11,179 nucleotides of DNA from Dictyocoela muelleri (taxonomy: Eukaryota > Microsporidia), in NCBI GenBank assembly GCA_016256075.1, contig SDVU01000715.1, positions 1 to 11,179 of the forward strand, written 5' to 3'. The notes beneath the pieces were generated by a model. That model did no database searches. It worked only from the letters and a program-made list of their open reading frames with translations, and was not told the DNA's origin. Within the stretch, counting starts at the first letter, position 1. Every line of letters starts with the position of its first letter. Position numbers and translations under genes: made by a program. Of this stretch, positions 7,901 through 11,179 are shown one piece after another.

Positions 7901-9157
7901 GATGGTGGATATGTCAACTATCGACATTTGTCTCTCTTGTCTGATACAATGACTTTAAAAGGAATTCTTTCTGGAATAACTCGGCATGGGTTTAATCGTG
8001 GAGATGCTAGTGCACTTATGAGAGCATCTTTTGAAGAGACTGTTGATGTTTTAATGGAGAGTGCAATGACTGGTAATTACTCTTCAGTTTTAACTATTAC
8101 TGAAAATATAATGTTGGGTCAAGTAGCACCAGCAGGCACTGGTTGTGTCAAAGCAATGTTGGATCTGGATAGGATTAGTGAGACTATTCCTCTTAGTGAA
8201 TATGTTTTTGAATTTGAAAAAAATGATTATGAAGCACCTAATCTTGCTACTCCATTGTTGAAATCACCTATTCAAAACGATAATATGACTTATGATGCTT
8301 GTTGGGAATCAATGTCGCCTAATCCATATGATAGTTCACCTCTTAATGCCTTTAATAGTGAAACACAATTAACTTCAAACAATTCTCATAGAAATGCTTC
8401 TTTTGCCGATCAAAAGGTAGATGTTCACATTCCTATTTCACCGGTAGATTTATATTCACCCAATGCTCAGAGAATTATAGAAAACCTTACTAAAGGGTCG
8501 CCTTTAAATCGTTCAACATCACCAAGAGTTCTTCAAACTTCAACATCACCAAGAGCTATTTATTCACCCACATCGCCAAGAGCTATTTATTCTCCAACAT
8601 CACCAAGAGCTATTTATTCACCAACATCACCGAGGAGTATTAATTCATCATCACCTAGAGCTATTTATTCTCCAACATCTCCAAGAGCTATTTATTCACC
8701 CACATCACCGAGAAGTATCTATTCACCTACTTCTCCAAAAGCTATTTATTCACCTACATCACCAAAGGCTATTTATTCACCAGTATCACCAAGACGTGGT
8801 TCATTAAATTCACCTAAATTGTTTTATTCTCCAAATTCACCGGGATCTTTTGCATTTGCACCAGCAAGTCCAGGAAGTGAAATAACCAAATCAGCAATAA
8901 AAAGTGGATTAAATTCAAACGAATTATATAAACCAGGATCACCACCAAGACTATCGCAAACCTATAATCCAAAAATATCACACCCCTCACCAAAATATAA
9001 ACCTAATTCACCTGTGGCTTTTTCTCCTTTAAGCCCAGAAAAAAATATCAAATCCACTTCTGATTTAGGCCTTTCTAATATTAATCAGAGAGGAGATACC
9101 CCACAAGATCCTCAATCTGATGAAATTAAAAAGAAAAATAATCAAGACAATGAGTAA
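3515..9157 (+). CDS. RPB1: DNA-directed RNA polymerase II largest subunit RPB1, 1880 aa
   Basis: Catalytic subunit of nuclear RNA polymerase II, which makes mRNA. The start is the first in-frame ATG, giving MVRRQLFRREVSGIQFG; upstream in the same frame there is only a TTG at 3482 and then a stop. Residues counted from that Met: clamp zinc site C62, C65, C72, H75 and second zinc site C102, C105, C157, C173; switch and rudder region about 318-365 with [20 protein letters not shown]; NTP-contact segment FNRQPSLHKMS near 442; Mg-binding DFDGD with D479, D481, D483; bridge helix about 844-879 (FFFHAMGGREGLIDTA); trigger loop around 1131-1138 (TQMTLNTFHYAG); conserved C-terminal core ENIMLGQVAPAGTGC near 1530; then linker, CTD repeats 1683-1762 and a proline-serine tail to 1880. 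It is one uninterrupted frame with no intron. Oddities: Gly477 replaces the usual Asn before ADFDGD, about 80 charged residues are inserted at 1325-1406, and the CTD period is nine. The CTD rules out the Pol I and Pol III paralogues. Confidence 0.97.
7487..7732 (+). other. Charged low-complexity insertion within RPB1
   Basis: Residues about 1325-1406 lie between KGIKKAFIC and CMKTEGINMIDIL, two blocks that align with other RPB1 proteins. In yeast and human the matching gap is only some 20-30 residues. The insert is rich in Asp, Asn and Lys and has no hydrophobic core, so it is probably a disordered surface loop. It keeps the reading frame and follows the jaw-side region after the trigger loop. 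Function unknown. Confidence 0.75.
7553..7618 (+). repeat. 15-bp imperfect in-frame tandem repeat in RPB1
   Basis: Units GATAAAGTTGATAAT (7553-7567), GATAAGGTTGATAAT (7568-7582), a GAAAAT spacer, GATAAGGTTGCTGAC (7589-7603) and GATAAAATTGTGAAT (7604-7618) encode repeated DK(V/I)xx(N/D) pentapeptides. Slippage-type growth of this repeat probably created part of the insertion. Confidence 0.8.
8561..8800 (+). repeat. RPB1 CTD nonapeptide array
   Basis: Residues 1683-1762. Seven units begin YSPTSP and run nine residues: RAI, RAI, RSI, then an eight-residue NSSSPRAI at 8642-8665, then RAI, RSI, KAI, KAI, followed by YSPVSPRRG. A partial STSPRAI precedes, and YSPNSPGSF follows after SLNSPKLF. The phosphorylatable Y1, S2, T4 and S5 and both prolines of the heptad are kept; S7 is always Arg or Lys, and two residues (A/S then I) are added. 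Synonymous codons vary freely between units (TCA/TCT/TCG, CCC/CCT/CCA), so the protein repeat is conserved rather than freshly copied DNA. Confidence 0.95.
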
Positions 9158-9283
9158 ATAATTAAAAAAATACTAATTATTTTTTTTTATTCTTTTGTAT
9201 TTAATATAAATTTTTAAATATAGATGGTCTGTATTAGTTTATATAATTAATATTGAATGGACTGTCTTTGTATAAATTTTTAG
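9158..9283. other. RPB1 3' flank
   Basis: After the TAA there is a T-run at 9180-9188. No exact AATAAA is seen before 9477-9482, so the polyadenylation signal is either a variant (several ATATAAA- and TATAAA-like strings) or distant. No gene. Confidence 0.4.
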
Positions 9284-9382
9284 ATTATTTTTAAAAAATT
9301 TAAAAATCATTTTTAATTATTTTTAAAAAAATTAAAAATCATATTTAATTATTTTTTTAAAGAAATTATAAATCATTTTTTA
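9284..9382 (+). repeat. AT-rich tandem repeat, three units of about 32 bp
   Basis: Units at 9284-9315, 9316-9347 and 9348-9382 (32, 32 and 35 bp) each begin ATTATTTTT, continue through an A-run and AAAAATCAT (TAAATCAT in the third), and end TTTA or TTTTA. Each unit can fold on itself, since T-runs face A-runs. It may lie in or just past the RPB1 3' untranslated region. Confidence 0.8.
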
Positions 9383-9506
9383 TTATATAATAACGCATTT
9401 TATGCACCTTTCGTTATATTTATTGGGTCAGAATGACATCCATAAGACTAGTTTTTACCGTAGTTAATCAATATTAAATAAAGAAATAGAAAAATTCTAA
9501 TTAATC

Positions 9507-9520
9507 TTAGTTGCAACTAA
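9507..9520. repeat. 14-bp perfect palindrome
   Basis: TTAGTTGCAACTAA is its own reverse complement. It has no spacer, as expected of a site for a symmetric dimer, but no neighbouring gene gives it a role. Confidence 0.6.
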
Positions 9521-9704
9521 AATTTAAAGCTATTTATTCTGACTGAGTACATTTTCTCTGAGACAAAACAATGTTTAAATAATGAAATAGAAAATGTTTA
9601 TTAAATTAATTTAAAAAAAAATTAAAAGATTTAATGTATTAAATAAATCTATTTAACGAGTAAATCTTTTATTGGATTTATACGTGCAGTGGAATCTTAG
9701 CATA

Positions 9705-9722
9705 AGAGAAAATATTTTCTCT
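9705..9722. repeat. 18-bp perfect palindrome
   Basis: AGAGAAAATATTTTCTCT is its own reverse complement. A half-site-like ATTTTCTCTGAG occurs about 150 bp upstream near 9551. The function is unknown. Confidence 0.65.
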
Positions 9723-10019
9723 AAGTAACATCTTCTTCATTTTTTTACTAATTTAAAATTTGAATTATGAAATCTATTTTGTGTTTAATAATGTATTGAG
9801 ATAGATGTGATAAACCTATATCGATTTAGTTATTTCTGAAATACCTTTTTTTGTTTATAGTTTAAGATTCCGGTTATGTAAACCTTTCACCTACAGTTAA
9901 AAGTGTACAGAACGCTTAATTAGTTGCAAGGATTTTTTAAAGTTATAGAAATGACAGTCATATGTAAGTTATATTTTCCCCTGATACTTGTCATAATATT
10001 TTTGTCAAATCGATTTCAT

Positions 10020-10180
10020 TGCTAAGTCAATGATAAAACGAAAATAGCGTATACAACTGGGCTTTTGGGTAGCTTATGAATTACGTATTATCATAACACC
10101 AGGGACCAAAGGTCGCAGACCACAGTAGGTGACAACTCTCAGGGTTAGCAGTTATGGATGTTGCCAGCATGTAATATAAG
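10020..10180 (+). repeat. Dispersed repeat, copy 2
   Basis: This is the + strand partner of 2721-2882: the same blocks in the same order over 161 versus 162 bp, so it is an inverted copy on the other side of RPB1. It contains an internal inverted repeat GGTC-GCA-GACC at 10111-10121, less perfect in copy 1. After ATATAAG the two copies diverge, and this copy has no minisatellite. I see no tRNA-like head at the matching distance upstream. Confidence 0.85.
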
Positions 10181-10746
10181 TATAATCGATATTCATTTTA
10201 CAGTTAATTAAATTTTTATAAATTTTCAATGAAAAATGACCTAACCGAAAGACGTAGGTAACTAAAAAGACTTTGCTTAGATTTTTTATATAAATTACTT
10301 TTTTTTATTATCTTATTGAGCTCATCTGCACACCCTCTGTGTTTTTTTGATTAACAAGTAATACGTTCATCATTTCATTTCCTCATATAACACACCAGAT
10401 CAAATTATAGGTATTAAAGTTTATTTATAAATACTATTTGCTTAATATTTAATATTTTGATGCGATTTATTCAAATTAAGATAATTAAATTTGAATAAAA
10501 GAATATTAAATAACTGACTATCTATCTTGTGTGATCAAAAATTATGAAAAATAAAAAAGAATGTTATAAAAACCAAAGTTTTGTAGTTTTAATAGACAAA
10601 TTATTATTTATGATTACAGATTTATTATACTGTAACACATTTTGGCGTAAAAATAATTTTTTTTTAAAAAAAAATACAAAATAAGAAATTTTTTATGATA
10701 TCCTTGAAGTAAAATTTAAAATACTATCAAATATGTATTAATTATT
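10181..10746. other. Gene-free AT-rich stretch
   Basis: No gene. A 13-bp string CACACCAGATCAA at about 10391 exactly matches part of the minisatellite unit and may be a lone relic; this is weak. The rest is AT-rich without notable structure. Confidence 0.5.
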
Positions 10747-10855
10747 GTGGCGCGCGAAACGCGACCACCTATTTTACTTTCAATTTAACTAATTTCTCTG
10801 ATTTTTTTCAATTTACCATGCGAGACGCGTTACATCCATGCGAAACGCTACACAC
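10747..10855. promoter_or_regulatory. Cluster of GCGA(A/G)ACGC motifs, possible regulatory island
   Basis: Three copies of GCGA(A/G)ACGC lie at 10754-10762, 10820-10828 and 10840-10848. The first sits in a hairpin, GTGGCGCG-CGAAA-CGCG(A)CCAC (10747-10768). The other two are in a 20-bp tandem pair, CCATGCGAGACGCGTTACAT and CCATGCGAAACGCTACACAC (10816-10855). CpG-rich sequence is otherwise almost absent here. CGCGAAA fits the fungal SCB consensus CRCGAAA, and ACGCGT (10825-10830) is the MCB core. It could be the promoter of a gene beyond the window edge; this is inference. Confidence 0.5.
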
Positions 10856-11179
10856 CATATATATTACGAAGTGTTATAATATCATTAACAAATAGTCATA
10901 TCAACACCTGAGATTAGTATTATATTTATTAATTACGCAATTAAAGCTTTTAGAAAACCTAACAATTGTATTGGTAATGGCTACGCAATATTGACCATAG
11001 GATGTATAATTTATTTTTTAAAATATATAATTTTTTTATGTCAAAAAATATAAAAATTGTGGTTAAGAATATTTTTAAAAATTTACCTATAATACTGATT
11101 TCAATTATCAACAATAAATTTACAATATAAATATTTTAATTAAAATTACTTTTTATACTTAGAATAGATATAATTATAT
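10856..11179. other. Gene-free AT-rich end of window
   Basis: There is no ORF of useful length and no repeat. If a gene follows outside the window, this would be its upstream region and the motif cluster at 10747-10855 its distal control element. Confidence 0.4.

Larger units (their letters stand above)
9383..10019. other. Gene-free AT-rich stretch with palindromes
   Basis: No ORF worth calling. Similar strings TTAAATAAAGAAATAGAAAA (about 9475) and TTAAATAATGAAATAGAAAA (about 9574) hint at an old direct duplication of roughly 100 bp. Two perfect palindromes are listed separately. Confidence 0.5.

Noticed and set aside
8801-9154. Second CTD-like array
   Set aside because: The tail has scattered SP pairs (YSPNSP, APASP, KPNSP, SPLSP) but no regular period, so it was treated as a degenerate CTD tail, not a separate array.
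10389-10404. Lone 13-bp match to the minisatellite unit (CACACCAGATCAA)
   Set aside because: There is no second unit and no shared border, so it may be chance; noted only within the gene-free stretch.

Overview
The window is strongly AT-rich eukaryotic DNA holding one intact protein-coding gene, the largest subunit of RNA polymerase II (RPB1), on the + strand at 3515-9157. The gene is intronless and uses the standard code. A short TATA-like box and a CCC-type motif directly before the ATG are what is reported for microsporidia. A microsporidian with a large, repeat-bearing, AT-rich genome is the best guess, because about 3.5 kb before and 2 kb after the gene carry no recognisable gene, unlike compact microsporidian genomes. 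This assignment is an inference; I cannot name the genus.

Layout. 1-3465 is gene-free AT-rich sequence with islands of repeat. A 17-bp minisatellite family has six units at 2594-2695, two units at 2039-2081 in the opposite orientation, and a likely degenerate unit at 57-79. Next to the six-unit array is a dispersed repeat (2721-2882, minus strand), and beyond it a 73-nt tRNA-like element (3106-3178, minus strand) with perfect Pol III A and B boxes but broken stems. 3466-3514 holds the start-site signals of RPB1. 9158-11179 is again gene-free. It contains three copies of a 32-bp AT-rich tandem repeat, two perfect palindromes, a second copy of the dispersed repeat in the opposite orientation (10020-10180), and an isolated GC-rich cluster of GCGA(A/G)ACGC motifs (10747-10855).

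The most notable biology is in RPB1. All core signatures are present, but the C-terminal domain repeats with a period of nine residues (YSPTSP + R/K + A/S + I) instead of the usual heptad. The near-universal Asn before the catalytic DFDGD motif is Gly. A lysine/asparagine/aspartate-rich insertion lies in the jaw-side region. Outside the gene, the side-by-side minisatellite, dispersed repeat and Pol III promoter may form one composite, possibly SINE-like, mobile unit.
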